Positions 15,095-24,037 are shown, counted from the first letter of the stretch. The stretch is DNA of 25,065 bases from Bacteroidales bacterium (GCA_031272415.1 JAISTU010000014.1:1-25065); one strand, 5' to 3'. Made by a program: numbers and translations. Notes: a model not told the origin generated them from the sequence alone.

Positions 15095-16492
15095 CATTTC
15101 CTCCGCTTGTTTTTTCACAGGAATAGACACATTTTTAAATCCTTTGTTTTCGAGGTAATTTTTGTAAGTTTGTTGGGCGGGTAATTCACCATGTACAAGA
15201 TATAATTGTTTGATTTTCAGTGGGTTTTGACAAGAAAGATATTGATACATTTCTTCGTAATCGCCATGACCTGAAAGTGCATCTATCTCTTCTATTTGAG
15301 CATTTACCGCATATTTATTGCCATAAATGGACACATATTTATCTCTTTCTACAATCCGGCGTCCCAAAGTGGAAGGCGAGCAATAACCAATCACCAAAAC
15401 AGTATTTTTTCTGTCTTCTATATTATTGGCAAGGTGATGTTTGATACGTCCTGCCTCCATCATACCCGAAGCCGAAATGATAATGCAAGGGCGGTTATAA
15501 GTATTGAGTTTTTTAGAGTCTTCTTTTGTACGCACATAATACAGATTATCAAAGCCAAAGGGGTCTTTTTGGGTGCGAATGATGTCTAAAATATCATCTT
15601 TAAAACATTCTGTATGCAGACGAAAAATATCAGTCGCCGACACCGCCAAAGGACTATCAACAAAAATAGGTACATCCGGTAATCTACCCGCTTTTTTGAG
15701 ACTGTTTAATGAATAAATAATCTCCTGACATCTACCGATAGCGAAAGACGGAATGAGCAATTTACCCAACTTTTTGATGCAAGTTTGTTGCACAATGAGT
15801 GCCAATTTTTCTTCTGCCGAATCAACAGGCTCATGCTTGCGGTCGCCATAAGTGGATTCCGTGATAATGTAATCTGCCTGCGGAAATGGCGCCGGGTCGG
15901 TCAATAAATGTTTATTGTATCTGCCTATATCGCCCGTATAACAGAGCCGTTTTTGCGTTCCGTTTTCATCAAAAATCAAATTGATAGCCGAGCCGCCCAA
16001 AATGTGTCCTGTTTCGGTAAAAACCACTTTTACACCCTCTTCTATCGTAATCTCCAAATTCAGTGGCAAACTAACGAAATATCTCAAAGAAGCAAAAGCA
16101 TCTCTGGCGGTATAAAGTGGCTCTGCGGGAGGCAGTCCAATGCGTTCTCTTTTTTTGTTAAAATCCACAGTATCACTCTCTTGTATGCGTCCGGAGTCGG
16201 GCAACATAATAGAGCACAAATCGCGGGTGGCATGCGTGCAATAGATTTTTCCCGAAAATCCGTTTTTACAAATATATGGCAACAAACCCGAATGGTCAAT
16301 ATGTGCATGTGAGAGCAAAACAATATCAATTTCAGACGGCTCAAATCCCAAATCTCTGTTTTGAGCGTCCGTCTCTAATCCTTTGCCTTGATACATGCCA
16401 CAATCTAAAAGAATTTTTTTACCTTTGTTGCTGATAATCAAGAACTTACTCCCCGTTACTTCTTCAATAGCCCCTAAAAATATTATTTTCAT
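15092..16492 (-). CDS. Beta-CASP metallo-beta-lactamase-fold RNA-processing hydrolase
   Basis: This 466-residue protein belongs to the metallo-beta-lactamase beta-CASP family, related to CPSF-73/YSH1-like RNases. The zinc motif SHAHIDH is at 61-67 (H62, H64, D66, H67), with H163 in GHILGG, D188 in YTGDIG and ESTYGD at 212-217. The beta-CASP insert carries SGMMEAGR, followed by SGHGDYEEM and the C-terminal VHGE, as expected for an active nuclease. It lacks KH or other accessory domains and is probably cytoplasmic. The promoter TAATTTTG is just upstream (16514-16521), giving a leader of about 15 bases. Its exact RNA targets cannot be told. Confidence 0.92.
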   Translation of the reverse strand: MKIIFLGAIEEVTGSKFLIISNKGKKILLDCGMYQGKGLETDAQNRDLGFEPSEIDIVLLSHAHIDHSGLLPYICKNGFSGKIYCTHATRDLCSIMLPDSGRIQESDTVDFNKKRERIGLPPAEPLYTARDAFASLRYFVSLPLNLEITIEEGVKVVFTETGHILGGSAINLIFDENGTQKRLCYTGDIGRYNKHLLTDPAPFPQADYIITESTYGDRKHEPVDSAEEKLALIVQQTCIKKLGKLLIPSFAIGRCQEIIYSLNSLKKAGRLPDVPIFVDSPLAVSATDIFRLHTECFKDDILDIIRTQKDPFGFDNLYYVRTKEDSKKLNTYNRPCIIISASGMMEAGRIKHHLANNIEDRKNTVLVIGYCSPSTLGRRIVERDKYVSIYGNKYAVNAQIEEIDALSGHGDYEEMYQYLSCQNPLKIKQLYLVHGELPAQQTYKNYLENKGFKNVSIPVKKQAEEM

Positions 16493-16513
16493 TTACTTCT
16501 ATGTTTAAAACTG

Positions 16514-16521
16514 CAAAATTA
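16514..16521 (-). promoter_or_regulatory. Promoter -7 element of the beta-CASP gene
   Basis: The minus strand reads AAGTGTAATTTTGCAGTTTT, where TAATTTTG fits TAnnTTTG. The start site would lie near 16507, about 15 bases from the ATG at 16492. Confidence 0.6.
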
Positions 16522-16549
16522 CACTTTTTTTTGTCTGAAATTGTTTTTT

Positions 16550-17650
16550 TTATAAAATCAACTTTTTAATATTTTTTTTCAGATGCACGCTGACCGGAAA
16601 ATGGTCGGAAGCATTGAGCGTATCTACCGCAAAAGCGTAACTTTCAAACAGCGGGTCGCAAAATACATAATCAATTCTAAATGAAAATAACTTATTGATT
16701 TTCATTGTATTACCAAATCCTTTTCCGCTTTTGACAAAAGAGTCGTTCAAATGCTGTGAAAATTTTCGATAGGTATATGACCATGGAGTATCGTTAAAAT
16801 CTCCGCAAACTATCACTTTATGAGGCGATTGTTGAATGTGTTTAATGAGTGTATCGGTTTGTGAAATGCGTTTGTCCATGCCGTTTTTGACTTTGCGAAG
16901 TATCCGTTTGCTGTTGGATTTAATAGGCTCTTGCCAAAAATGATTGACAAGTATTTCATTGGCAAATTGATAATCTTTTTTTCCTAAATGAATGGATTGA
17001 AGGTGAATATTATAAATGCGGACGGTGTCTTCTTCCAACAAAACATCCACATAATGAGCAAAATTTCCTTTGGAATTAGAAAATTCTATATGTCCTTGAT
17101 TTACAATAGGATAAATAGAATATAAAGCCATTCCATATTCATTTTTATCTTTTACAAGCGGCAGATAAAGCACTGAATATGGATATTTTAGCGTATCTTT
17201 TTTATTTTTTGCTGATTTTTTTTGCCAATATTCCTGTATGCAAACAATATCGGGACATTTTTGGCGAATATGGTCTTCAATTTGCGATTTTTTTTGATAA
17301 TCAAAGCCCCCAAATGCCTGCACGTTATAACTCATAACGGAAAAAGTTTGTGTAGTATCGGACGGCAAAGCAGTTCCTTTGAATTTATACAGCCTGTGCA
17401 ATGATGAAAAGCCAAATAAAATGACCGCCAAAGTGAAAAATGCGTATCTTTTTTTCCGAAAAAGCCAAATGATAACAAATAAAACATTGATAATCAATAT
17501 ATAAGGATATGCCAATCCGCAAAATGCTACCCAAAAAGAAGTCGTGGGCTTTATATAATTGGACAAATAACTCATTATCAACAAAATAATGCTTAAAATG
17601 TTGATAATCAGAAAAATAATATTTAAAATTGAAAAATCTTTCTTTGACAC
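16550..17650 (-). CDS. Membrane-anchored endonuclease/exonuclease/phosphatase (EEP) family protein
   Basis: The C-terminal domain has the EEP (DNase I-like) motifs: MSYNVQAFGG with N109, QEYW with E140, CGDFND with D284 and N286, IDYVF with D327 and SDH at 348-350. All catalytic positions are present. Three hydrophobic helices (about 6-29, 39-64 and 69-88) precede it, so the domain is tethered to the inner membrane, most likely facing outward or bound at its surface. I chose the GTG at 17650, giving 366 residues. The in-frame ATG at 17725 would overlap the rhomboid gene by 59 bases, and the added residues merely read its C-terminus in another frame. The substrate may be a nucleic acid, a phospholipid or an inositol phosphate. 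Confidence 0.85.
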   Translation of the reverse strand: MSKKDFSILNIIFLIINILSIILLIMSYLSNYIKPTTSFWVAFCGLAYPYILIINVLFVIIWLFRKKRYAFFTLAVILFGFSSLHRLYKFKGTALPSDTTQTFSVMSYNVQAFGGFDYQKKSQIEDHIRQKCPDIVCIQEYWQKKSAKNKKDTLKYPYSVLYLPLVKDKNEYGMALYSIYPIVNQGHIEFSNSKGNFAHYVDVLLEEDTVRIYNIHLQSIHLGKKDYQFANEILVNHFWQEPIKSNSKRILRKVKNGMDKRISQTDTLIKHIQQSPHKVIVCGDFNDTPWSYTYRKFSQHLNDSFVKSGKGFGNTMKINKLFSFRIDYVFCDPLFESYAFAVDTLNASDHFPVSVHLKKNIKKLIL

Positions 17651-17666
17651 CACAAAATCAACACTT

Positions 17667-18416
17667 TTAATAGTAATAATCCATATTGCCTCTTTTTCGC
17701 CACAAAAGTATAAGCAATACGCCAAAAATCATGCCCCCAAGATGTGCAAAATGTGCTACTCCGTCATGCGTTCCCATTACACCCGAAATCAATTCTACGC
17801 CTCCATATAAAATCACAAACCACTTTGCCTTGATAGGAATAAAAAAATACAAATAAATCAGCGCATTGGGAAACAGCATCCCAAACGCCAACAAAATACC
17901 ATATATTGACCCCGAAGCCCCCACAGTAGGAACATTTAAAATCAAATTGATAGCCTGATATTCATTGATAAAATTTTTACCCATAGAGAATATCCTTTGT
18001 CCCTGTTCAAAAACAATCGCACTTTCGTCCGGCGATAAGTGCATCATTGCCATTTTTAGTTGGATAAATTGCACCAAAATATGCACCGCCGCCGCTCCAA
18101 TGCCGGTAACAAAATAATAAATCAAAAAACGTTTGCCTCCCCACAAATTTTCAATCGTATAACCAAACATCCACAACGCAAACATGTTGAAAAACAAATG
18201 ACGAAACCCTCCGTGCATAAACATATAAGTAACAATTTGCCACGGACGAAACATATCCGATTGAGGATAATACAAGCCCAAATAATGGGTCAAATCTATC
18301 TCAAAATTCTGCAATGCTAAGGTTGCAACATAAAATAACGCATTGATTATCAATAAATTCTTAACAATCAATGGCAAAAACGAGAACTTTCTCGGTGAAT
18401 AATATTCTTGATTCAT
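17667..18416 (-). CDS. Rhomboid-family intramembrane serine protease
   Basis: This protein cleaves transmembrane substrates inside the membrane. From the ATG at 18416 it has 249 residues. The catalytic serine is S168 in GASGS and the histidine is H225 in AHFAHLGG; H73 and N77 in the motif HGGFRHLFFNM complete the usual set. Six or so hydrophobic helices fit the basic rhomboid core. An upstream in-frame ATG at 18473 would add 19 Lys-rich residues; the later start MNQEYYSPRKFSFLP is closer to the family's usual N-terminus. The EEP gene follows 16 bases downstream and is probably co-transcribed. Confidence 0.9.
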   Translation of the reverse strand: MNQEYYSPRKFSFLPLIVKNLLIINALFYVATLALQNFEIDLTHYLGLYYPQSDMFRPWQIVTYMFMHGGFRHLFFNMFALWMFGYTIENLWGGKRFLIYYFVTGIGAAAVHILVQFIQLKMAMMHLSPDESAIVFEQGQRIFSMGKNFINEYQAINLILNVPTVGASGSIYGILLAFGMLFPNALIYLYFFIPIKAKWFVILYGGVELISGVMGTHDGVAHFAHLGGMIFGVLLILLWRKRGNMDYYY

Positions 18417-18499
18417 AAAAAACAATTTGTTACTTTTACGAAGTTTTTTATATTTTATTGTTTTTTTTGACAAAATTCTTTTTGCATTGAAAAAAATAC

Positions 18500-18507
18500 T
18501 ATCTTTG
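18500..18507 (+). promoter_or_regulatory. Promoter -7 element of the DUF1016 gene
   Basis: TATCTTTG lies 15 bases downstream of a TTTG (18481-18484). The expected start site near 18514 is about 30 bases before the ATG at 18543, which supports that ATG as the original start codon of the gene. Confidence 0.65.
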
Positions 18508-18582
18508 CAAAGTGTTAATTTATGATTTATCCAACAAAAATAATGAGTATAGATAAAAGCAATAGTAATTATTTATACAGAA

Positions 18583-19626
18583 TTGGTTTCGCAGATTTCT
18601 CAAACTTTTGAAAACGGACAACAGCATGCACTTGTTGCCATCAATAGCCATATTGTTTTAACTTATTGGAAAGTAGGTCAATACATTGTCGAATATGAAC
18701 AAAATGGGAACGATAGAGCAAAGTATGGGAGCAAATTGATAGCAACTTTGTCAAAAGACCTTACATTACTGCATGGCAGAGGTTTTAGTATTAGTAATTT
18801 GAAAAGAATGAGACAGTTTTATTTGGAGTTTACGATTGGTGCGAAACCTTCGCACCAATTACAACTCATTGAAAACAAGTCAGTTAATGAAGCCTTGAAA
18901 AATCATGGCTCAATAATTGCAGCACCTTCACGCGTTTTGAGTTGGTCTCATTATATAGAATTATTAAAAATAGACGATCCATTAGAACGTGGATTTTATG
19001 AAAAACAAGCAATCATAGAAAATTGGTCTATTCCACAACTTATCCGTCAGAAAAAAAGTTCTTTATATTTACGTTTGGCAGCCTCCCGCGACAAAGAAGG
19101 CATTCTCAAACTTGCCCGTGAAGGCAATCGCATTGAAAAACCTGCCGACCTCATCCGAGACCCTGCAGTGTTTGATTTTTTAGAAGTACCTGAACCCTAT
19201 CAAATAAGTGAAAGCGATATTGAAAGTCGCATTATCAGCCGCTTGCAACAATTTTTACTCGAAATGGGAAAAGGTTTTGCTTTTGTTGGGAGGCAATATC
19301 GTATTACATTAGGAAATCGCCCTCACTATATTGATTTGGTGTTTTACCACTATATTTTAAAATGTTTTGTATTGATAGATTTAAAACGCGAAAATGCAGA
19401 TTATCAAGACGTTGGACAAATGAACATGTATCTTGGTTATTTTGAAACCGAAGAAAATAACCAAGGAGACAATCCGCCGGTCGGAATTCTACTTGCTCGT
19501 GAAAAAGATGATATTGAAGTGGAATATGCGATGCACAATGTATCTTCTCAACTTTTTGTTTCAAAATATCAACTTTATTTACCCCAAAAAGAAAAACTAA
19601 AAGAACTCATTGAAAGGCTATTTTGA
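18583..19626 (+). CDS. DUF1016/YhcG-family PDDEXK nuclease-like protein, frameshifted near its start
   Basis: The 347-residue frame begins at a TTG and carries the DUF1016 layout: an N-terminal helical domain (SQISQTFENG, LTYWKVGQYIVEYEQ, GFSISNLKRMRQFY) and a C-terminal PD-(D/E)XK-like domain with YIDLVFYH and VLIDLKREN. An ATG in another frame at 18543, just below the promoter, encodes MSIDKSNSNYLYRI. Removing one base at 18585 would join that peptide directly to VSQISQTFENG, giving a family-typical N-terminus. So the gene appears to have gained one base, or the sequence has an error; translation from the TTG may still give a nearly complete protein. Members occur in the accessory genome, often beside restriction or toxin genes; none are here. 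Confidence 0.8.
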   Translation: MVSQISQTFENGQQHALVAINSHIVLTYWKVGQYIVEYEQNGNDRAKYGSKLIATLSKDLTLLHGRGFSISNLKRMRQFYLEFTIGAKPSHQLQLIENKSVNEALKNHGSIIAAPSRVLSWSHYIELLKIDDPLERGFYEKQAIIENWSIPQLIRQKKSSLYLRLAASRDKEGILKLAREGNRIEKPADLIRDPAVFDFLEVPEPYQISESDIESRIISRLQQFLLEMGKGFAFVGRQYRITLGNRPHYIDLVFYHYILKCFVLIDLKRENADYQDVGQMNMYLGYFETEENNQGDNPPVGILLAREKDDIEVEYAMHNVSSQLFVSKYQLYLPQKEKLKELIERLF

Positions 19627-19685
19627 TGTGGATTAAAAAAAAATCATAAAAAAATTCAAAAAAAAGTTTGTATTGAAAAAAAATG

Positions 19686-19693
19686 TATATTTG
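19686..19693 (+). promoter_or_regulatory. Promoter -7 element of the SPOR-domain gene
   Basis: TATATTTG lies 15 bases after a TTTG (19667-19670), the same spacing as at 18481-18507. The leader to the ATG at 19729 would be about 28 bases. Confidence 0.65.
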
Positions 19694-19728
19694 CAAATGA
19701 GCAAATATTTATAAATACTTAGTTAAAT

Positions 19729-20145
19729 ATGACAAGAAAAATATTGATAATAGTTTGTATATCAATGATTTGTACTATTGGTGGCAAGAGTCAGGTAGTT
19801 GTAGAAACTTCGGCAAAAGTGTCTGATTTGGTGCAAATTCATGTGAATATTAACAAAAATCAGGAAGGAAAGTTGGCAGGGTTCAGCATTCAAATCTGCT
19901 CCGAGTCGGGGAATCATTCTCGCGAAAAGGCGGAGGCAATGCGAACAACATTTTTGTCAAAGTATCCTAAAATTAGGGCACGCGTTACATTTCGTGAGCC
20001 AAATTTCAGGGTACGGGTTGGCGATTTTCGGACGCGTGCGGAGGCAAGAGGTTTTTTACAAAAAATTCAAATGGATTTTCCGCAAGCATTTGTTGTCAAA
20101 GATGAGGTTAGGTATCCCGTAAATATCACAGAATTAGCAGATTAG
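19729..20145 (+). CDS. Exported SPOR-domain protein
   Basis: This 138-residue protein has an N-terminal signal peptide (basic MTRK, hydrophobic 5-17, likely cleavage near GKSQ at 19-22). Residues about 48-125 match the SPOR fold: GFSIQICSESGNHSREKAEA, then FREPNFRVRVGDFRTRAEAR and a final helix-strand. SPOR domains bind denuded peptidoglycan glycan strands, often at division sites, so the protein probably acts in the periplasm on the cell wall. The lipoprotein gene follows after 67 bases with no promoter or terminator visible between them, which suggests co-transcription. Confidence 0.85.
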   Translation: MTRKILIIVCISMICTIGGKSQVVVETSAKVSDLVQIHVNINKNQEGKLAGFSIQICSESGNHSREKAEAMRTTFLSKYPKIRARVTFREPNFRVRVGDFRTRAEARGFLQKIQMDFPQAFVVKDEVRYPVNITELAD

Positions 20146-20212
20146 TAAATAAAATAAATTTAGTATATAGTAAATAAAGTAAGTAAAAAATTTAATATTA
20201 AAAAAGTTTCTT

Positions 20213-22003
20213 ATGAGAGCATTAAAAGTTATTTCGATTTCCTTGTTGGGTTCGCTGGTATTGTTATCAGGTTGCGGACTCAAAAAGATGGTAAAAAAGC
20301 AAAATACCGTTACTTATGCGGTAAATCCCAATCCTTTGGAAGTGCATGGGGGTAAAATGGTGATGGAGTTGAAAGGGAATTATCCTCCCAAATATTTCAA
20401 CAAAAAAGCCAACGTTACGCTTGTTCCGGTCTTAAAGTCCAACGAAGACGGTTCTACGCTTGAATTGGCGCCAATACGTCTCAAAGGTGAAAAAGCAACC
20501 GGAGAAGGGCAAGTAATCAGTTACAAAAACGGCGGCAGTTTTTCAGTAACTCAAACAGTAGATTACAAGCCTGCGTTTGTACAATGTACCCTCAACGGTA
20601 CGGCTAAGGCAACCAAAGGCAAAAAATCTGCTGATTTTGAGGAGGTTTATTTTGGTGAAGGTACACTCGCTACCGCAGAACGTGTAGCAGCCTCCCCAAC
20701 TGTAGCCTACAAAAAAGACGCAGGGACAGGTACTTATCTTTATCTGGCTGAACATGGTTATGATGGAACACTCATCACTACCCAAAAAGCAGGTATCTAT
20801 TTTGAGAAAAACAAAGACAATCTCAATTGGAGTCTTCCTTTGAACAAAAAAGAAGAAAACAAAAAAGCGTTGTCCGAAGTGATGACATTCATTGACCAAC
20901 ATCCTAATATCATTAGTATTGATATTGACGGCTGGGCTTCTCCGGAGGGAGAACTTAATCGGAATAATGAATTGTCAAGCAATCGTTCTAAAGCCGCAAA
21001 AGATTGGTTCTCAAAAGAATACGATAAATACATCAAAGATAAGGCGAAAAAAGAAAAAGTAAAACAGGCTGATATTCGCAAAGAATATAAGTTCAACCTT
21101 GCCGATAATGGCGAAGATTGGGACGGATTTTTGGCAGCCGTTGGAGCCTCTTCCATGAAAGAAAAGGACCAAGTATTGAACGTCATTCGCTCACAAGCCG
21201 ACAGAGACCAACGTCAGCAACAAATTCGCAACATGATTGCTATTTATAATGAAATAGACAATATGTTGCCAGACCTCAGACGTGCGATTATTAAAATCAA
21301 TGCCTCTGACGCAAAAAGTGATGAAGAAATTTCTCGTTTAGCCATCACCGAGCCAACGGCTTTGACTTTGCCTGAATTGTTGTATGCTGCTTCATTGACA
21401 TCCGACAATAAAGCAAAAAAGGCAATTTATGAAGCCACCATTAAGCAATTCCCTAACGATTTCCGTGCCTACAATGACCTTGCGGCTATTGAAGCATCCG
21501 AAGGAAATTATGACAAAGCAAAAGAATTGCTCGACAAAGCCAATTCATTAGCCCCTAATGATGGTTTGGTTTGGAACAATATTGGCGTACTTGCTTTGAT
21601 GCAAAATGATTATACTGCGGCAGCAGAAGCATTTGCAAAAGCAGAAAAAGCAGGAATTTCAGAATCCTACAACAACGGTATTATTGACCTTAAAAATGGA
21701 GATTATGCCGCAGCAAACACCAAAATGAGCGCAGCAAAATGCAAATATAACAAAGCATTGTTGCAAGTTTTGGCAAAAAATTATACCGAAGCAAAAGCCA
21801 CTTTGGATTGCTTGACACCCAAAACAGCCGAAGCATATTATCTTTTGGCTATTGTAGGTGCAAGAACTCAAAATGCAAATGATGTTTATACAAACCTCAA
21901 AGAAGCATGTGCTTTGAATGCGAAGTATAAAAATCATGCTAAAAAAGACTTGGAATTCAAAAAATATAGAAACGACAGCGAATTTCAAGCCGCAATTAAA
22001 TAG
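20213..22003 (+). CDS. Lipoprotein with OmpA-like segment and TPR repeats
   Basis: This 596-residue protein has a lipoprotein signal ending in LLSGC, with C21 as the acylated residue. The residues after it (GLKKMVKKQ) are basic, not the acidic surface-export signal of Bacteroidota lipoproteins, so it probably faces the periplasm. Residues about 30-200 look beta-rich. A segment near 233-266 (IDIDGWASPEGELNRN, then SSNRSKAAKDWF) resembles an OmpA C-terminal peptidoglycan-binding motif, but a Lys-rich insertion of about 25 residues follows. TPR-like helical repeats run from about 415 to 520 (NDLAAIEASEGNYDKAKELL and others). A scaffold or cell-wall attachment role is likely. The strong terminator at 22031-22069 ends the transcript. 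Confidence 0.82.
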   Translation: MRALKVISISLLGSLVLLSGCGLKKMVKKQNTVTYAVNPNPLEVHGGKMVMELKGNYPPKYFNKKANVTLVPVLKSNEDGSTLELAPIRLKGEKATGEGQVISYKNGGSFSVTQTVDYKPAFVQCTLNGTAKATKGKKSADFEEVYFGEGTLATAERVAASPTVAYKKDAGTGTYLYLAEHGYDGTLITTQKAGIYFEKNKDNLNWSLPLNKKEENKKALSEVMTFIDQHPNIISIDIDGWASPEGELNRNNELSSNRSKAAKDWFSKEYDKYIKDKAKKEKVKQADIRKEYKFNLADNGEDWDGFLAAVGASSMKEKDQVLNVIRSQADRDQRQQQIRNMIAIYNEIDNMLPDLRRAIIKINASDAKSDEEISRLAITEPTALTLPELLYAASLTSDNKAKKAIYEATIKQFPNDFRAYNDLAAIEASEGNYDKAKELLDKANSLAPNDGLVWNNIGVLALMQNDYTAAAEAFAKAEKAGISESYNNGIIDLKNGDYAAANTKMSAAKCKYNKALLQVLAKNYTEAKATLDCLTPKTAEAYYLLAIVGARTQNANDVYTNLKEACALNAKYKNHAKKDLEFKKYRNDSEFQAAIK

Positions 22004-22030
22004 GAAATTAATAATTATTGTCAAGTTGGC

Positions 22031-22069
22031 GGGCGGTAGTTTATTGTAAACTGTCGCCCACTTTTTTTT
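22031..22069 (+). terminator. Rho-independent terminator after the TPR lipoprotein
   Basis: GGGCGGTAGTTTA (22031-22043) pairs over 13 positions with TAAACTGTCGCCC (22047-22059), including two G-U pairs, around a 3-base TTG loop. It is followed by AC and eight T residues. This is the clearest terminator in the window. Confidence 0.92.
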
Positions 22070-22148
22070 GCATTTGCGTAAATAGAAGACGGAACATTTT
22101 AATTCTCTATAATTTCTTAACTTTTAATTCTTAATTGAATGCCTCCTC

Positions 22149-22200
22149 ATTTTTACAACATTTTTCTCCCAAAGCACAAAAAATCTACACTCTACACTCC
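22149..22200 (-). repeat. Composite heptamer/core repeat, diverged copy
   Basis: On the minus strand GGAGTGTAGAGTGTAGA is followed by a T-tract and GTGCTTTGGGAGAAAAATGT, then TGTAAAAATGA. The order of parts is that of 8219-8280, with several substitutions in the core. Confidence 0.7.
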
Positions 22201-22498
22201 AAAAAAACTTTCTTTTTTCTTTGTGTAATTTTTTGTAAAAAAATGCCTCATTCGGGCTTGAAATTTTTGAGAAATGCCCAAAAAGGAGGCGAAGACATCA
22301 AAAAAAATTTTGTATTTTGGCATAAAAAAAATTATTTTTTGACTATATAAAATTTATAATATATTGATTATCATGATATTATTTATTAAAAATTTATAAA
22401 AAAAAGCGATAAAAAAATTTATTCACTCATTATCAATAAATTATGATTTTTTTTGCATTTTTTTTTGGCAAATTTACGATTTATAAGAAAAAATATTG

Positions 22499-22506
22499 TA
22501 CCTTTG
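22499..22506 (+). promoter_or_regulatory. Promoter -7 element of acpP-fabF-rnc
   Basis: TACCTTTG, followed by CAATCT, fits TAnnTTTG. The start site would be near 22513, about 20 bases from the acpP ATG at 22533. Confidence 0.7.
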
Positions 22507-22532
22507 CAATCTAATTAAAAAATTATAGTTCT

Positions 22533-22766
22533 ATGAATATTGAAGAAAAAGTAATAGCACTTGTTGCTGACAAATTGGGTCGAGATGTAACCGAAGTTAC
22601 GCTTGATAAGAGCTTTATTAACGATTTGGGTGCGGACTCTTTGGATACCGTTGAATTATTAATGGTGTTTGAAAACGAGTTTAAAATAAAAATACCCGAA
22701 AATGTTCAAGACAAGATTACAACCGTTAGTGATGCGATCAATTTCATTAATGAACACATGAAATAA
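22533..22766 (+). CDS. acpP: Acyl carrier protein
   Basis: This 77-residue acidic protein carries growing fatty acyl chains on a 4'-phosphopantetheine arm. The attachment serine is S36 in the motif GADSLDTVELLM, and the four-helix layout is standard. fabF follows after 12 bases, so the carrier and a condensing enzyme are made together. Confidence 0.97.
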   Translation: MNIEEKVIALVADKLGRDVTEVTLDKSFINDLGADSLDTVELLMVFENEFKIKIPENVQDKITTVSDAINFINEHMK

Positions 22767-22778
22767 TTCTATATCTTT

Positions 22779-24032
22779 ATGGAATTACGAAGAGTTGTAA
22801 TTACAGGCTTAGGAGCGCTTACTCCTGTTGGAAATTCTGTCAATCAATATTGGGAGAATCTGATAAAGGGGGTAAGCGGTTCAGGTCCTATCACGCGTTT
22901 TGACCCTCAAAAATTTAGAACACGATTTGCTTGTGAGGTAAAAAATTTTGACATCAATCAATATGTAGAAGTCAAAGAAGCACGCAAAATGGATTTGTTT
23001 GCACAATTTGCCATAGCCACTGCCTCCGAAGCAATGGAGGATGCTAAAATTGATGTTTCTGAGGTTGATTTGCAACGCTGTGGTGTCGTTTGGGGGACAG
23101 GGATAGGTGGTTTTACTACTTGTGCGCAAGAGATGGAAATATTTTCCACAGGAGACGGTACGCCACGCTTTAATCCGTTTTTTATTCCCAAAATTATTGG
23201 TGATATAGCGGCGGGTCATTTGTCGATGCGGTTTGGATTTTTAGGACCTAATTATGTAACAACGTCAGCCTGTGCGTCTTCTGCAAATGCAATATCAGAT
23301 GCGTTCAATCTCATTCGCTTACACAAAGCGGATATAATTATCACCGGAGGCAGTGAGGCTCCTATCAATGTAGCAGGTGTAGGCGGATTTAATTCTATGC
23401 AAGCACTTTCGACCCGAAATGAAGACCCTCAAACGGCGTCAAGACCTTTTGATAAAGGCAGAGATGGTTTTGTGGTCGGCGAGGGTTCAGCCGCATTGAT
23501 ATTGGAAGATTTGGAACATGCTTTGCAAAGGGGAGCAAAAATTTATGCAGAAATAGTCGGTACCGGTTTGTCGGCAGATGCTTATCATTTGGTAGCACCT
23601 CATCCGGAAGGAAAGGGCGCTCGACAAGCCATGCACGCCGCACTGACGGATGCAGGAATGAGCCCCAACGAAATTGACCATATCAATACACACGGCACTT
23701 CAACGTCTTTGGGTGATATTGCGGAGATAAAAGCGATAAGTTCGCTTTTTGGAGAACATACGTATCAAATGCACATCAATTCTATCAAATCTATGGTAGG
23801 TCATTTGCTCGGAGCGGCTGCAGCAGTAGAGTCTGTGGCGACCGTGCTGACGGTTTATAATGATATTATACCGCCGACTATCAATCATTTTGAGGACGAT
23901 GACGCATTTGACAAACGGATAAATTTTACGTTTAATAAAGCGGCAAAAAGGACAGTTAATGCGGCTATTTCCAACGCATTTGGATTTGGCGGTCATAATA
24001 CGTCTTTATTGTTCAAAAAGTTCAAAGCATAA
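22779..24032 (+). CDS. fabF: 3-oxoacyl-[acyl-carrier-protein] synthase II
   Basis: This 417-residue condensing enzyme extends acyl-ACP with malonyl-ACP in fatty acid synthesis. The catalytic triad is C165 (TTSACASSAN), H305 (NTHGTSTSLGD) and H342 (SMVGHLLGAAAA). The N-terminal RRVVITGLGALTPVGNS and C-terminal SNAFGFGGHN are also characteristic, and length is normal. It lies between acpP and rnc, an order widespread in bacteria. Confidence 0.97.
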   Translation: MELRRVVITGLGALTPVGNSVNQYWENLIKGVSGSGPITRFDPQKFRTRFACEVKNFDINQYVEVKEARKMDLFAQFAIATASEAMEDAKIDVSEVDLQRCGVVWGTGIGGFTTCAQEMEIFSTGDGTPRFNPFFIPKIIGDIAAGHLSMRFGFLGPNYVTTSACASSANAISDAFNLIRLHKADIIITGGSEAPINVAGVGGFNSMQALSTRNEDPQTASRPFDKGRDGFVVGEGSAALILEDLEHALQRGAKIYAEIVGTGLSADAYHLVAPHPEGKGARQAMHAALTDAGMSPNEIDHINTHGTSTSLGDIAEIKAISSLFGEHTYQMHINSIKSMVGHLLGAAAAVESVATVLTVYNDIIPPTINHFEDDDAFDKRINFTFNKAAKRTVNAAISNAFGFGGHNTSLLFKKFKA

Positions 24033-24037
24033 AGGTT

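Larger units (their letters stand above)
22004..22532. other. Spacer between the lipoprotein gene and acpP
   Basis: No gene is supported. It contains a strong terminator (22031-22069), an inverted composite repeat (22149-22200), and about 180 bases of extremely AT-rich sequence (22320-22498) ending in the acpP promoter. A 71-codon frame at 22135-22350 runs through the repeat and is Lys/Phe-rich, so it is probably spurious. Confidence 0.7.

Noticed and set aside
17651..17725. A longer start for the EEP-family gene at 17725
   Set aside because: It would overlap the rhomboid gene by 59 bases and the added residues are an out-of-frame reading of that gene's C-terminus, with an odd Cys/Tyr-rich composition.
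18417..18473. A longer start for the rhomboid gene at 18473
   Set aside because: The extra 19 residues are mostly Lys and do not resemble rhomboid N-termini. This is not certain, since no promoter fixes the start.
18535..18542. TATTTTTG on the minus strand as the rhomboid promoter
   Set aside because: It fits TAnnTTTG loosely, but lies over 110 bases from the gene in very AT-rich sequence next to the DUF1016 start, so it may be chance.
22135..22350. A 71-codon plus-strand reading frame
   Set aside because: It starts in an AT-rich stretch after the terminator, overlaps the composite repeat and is rich only in Lys, Phe and Ser.
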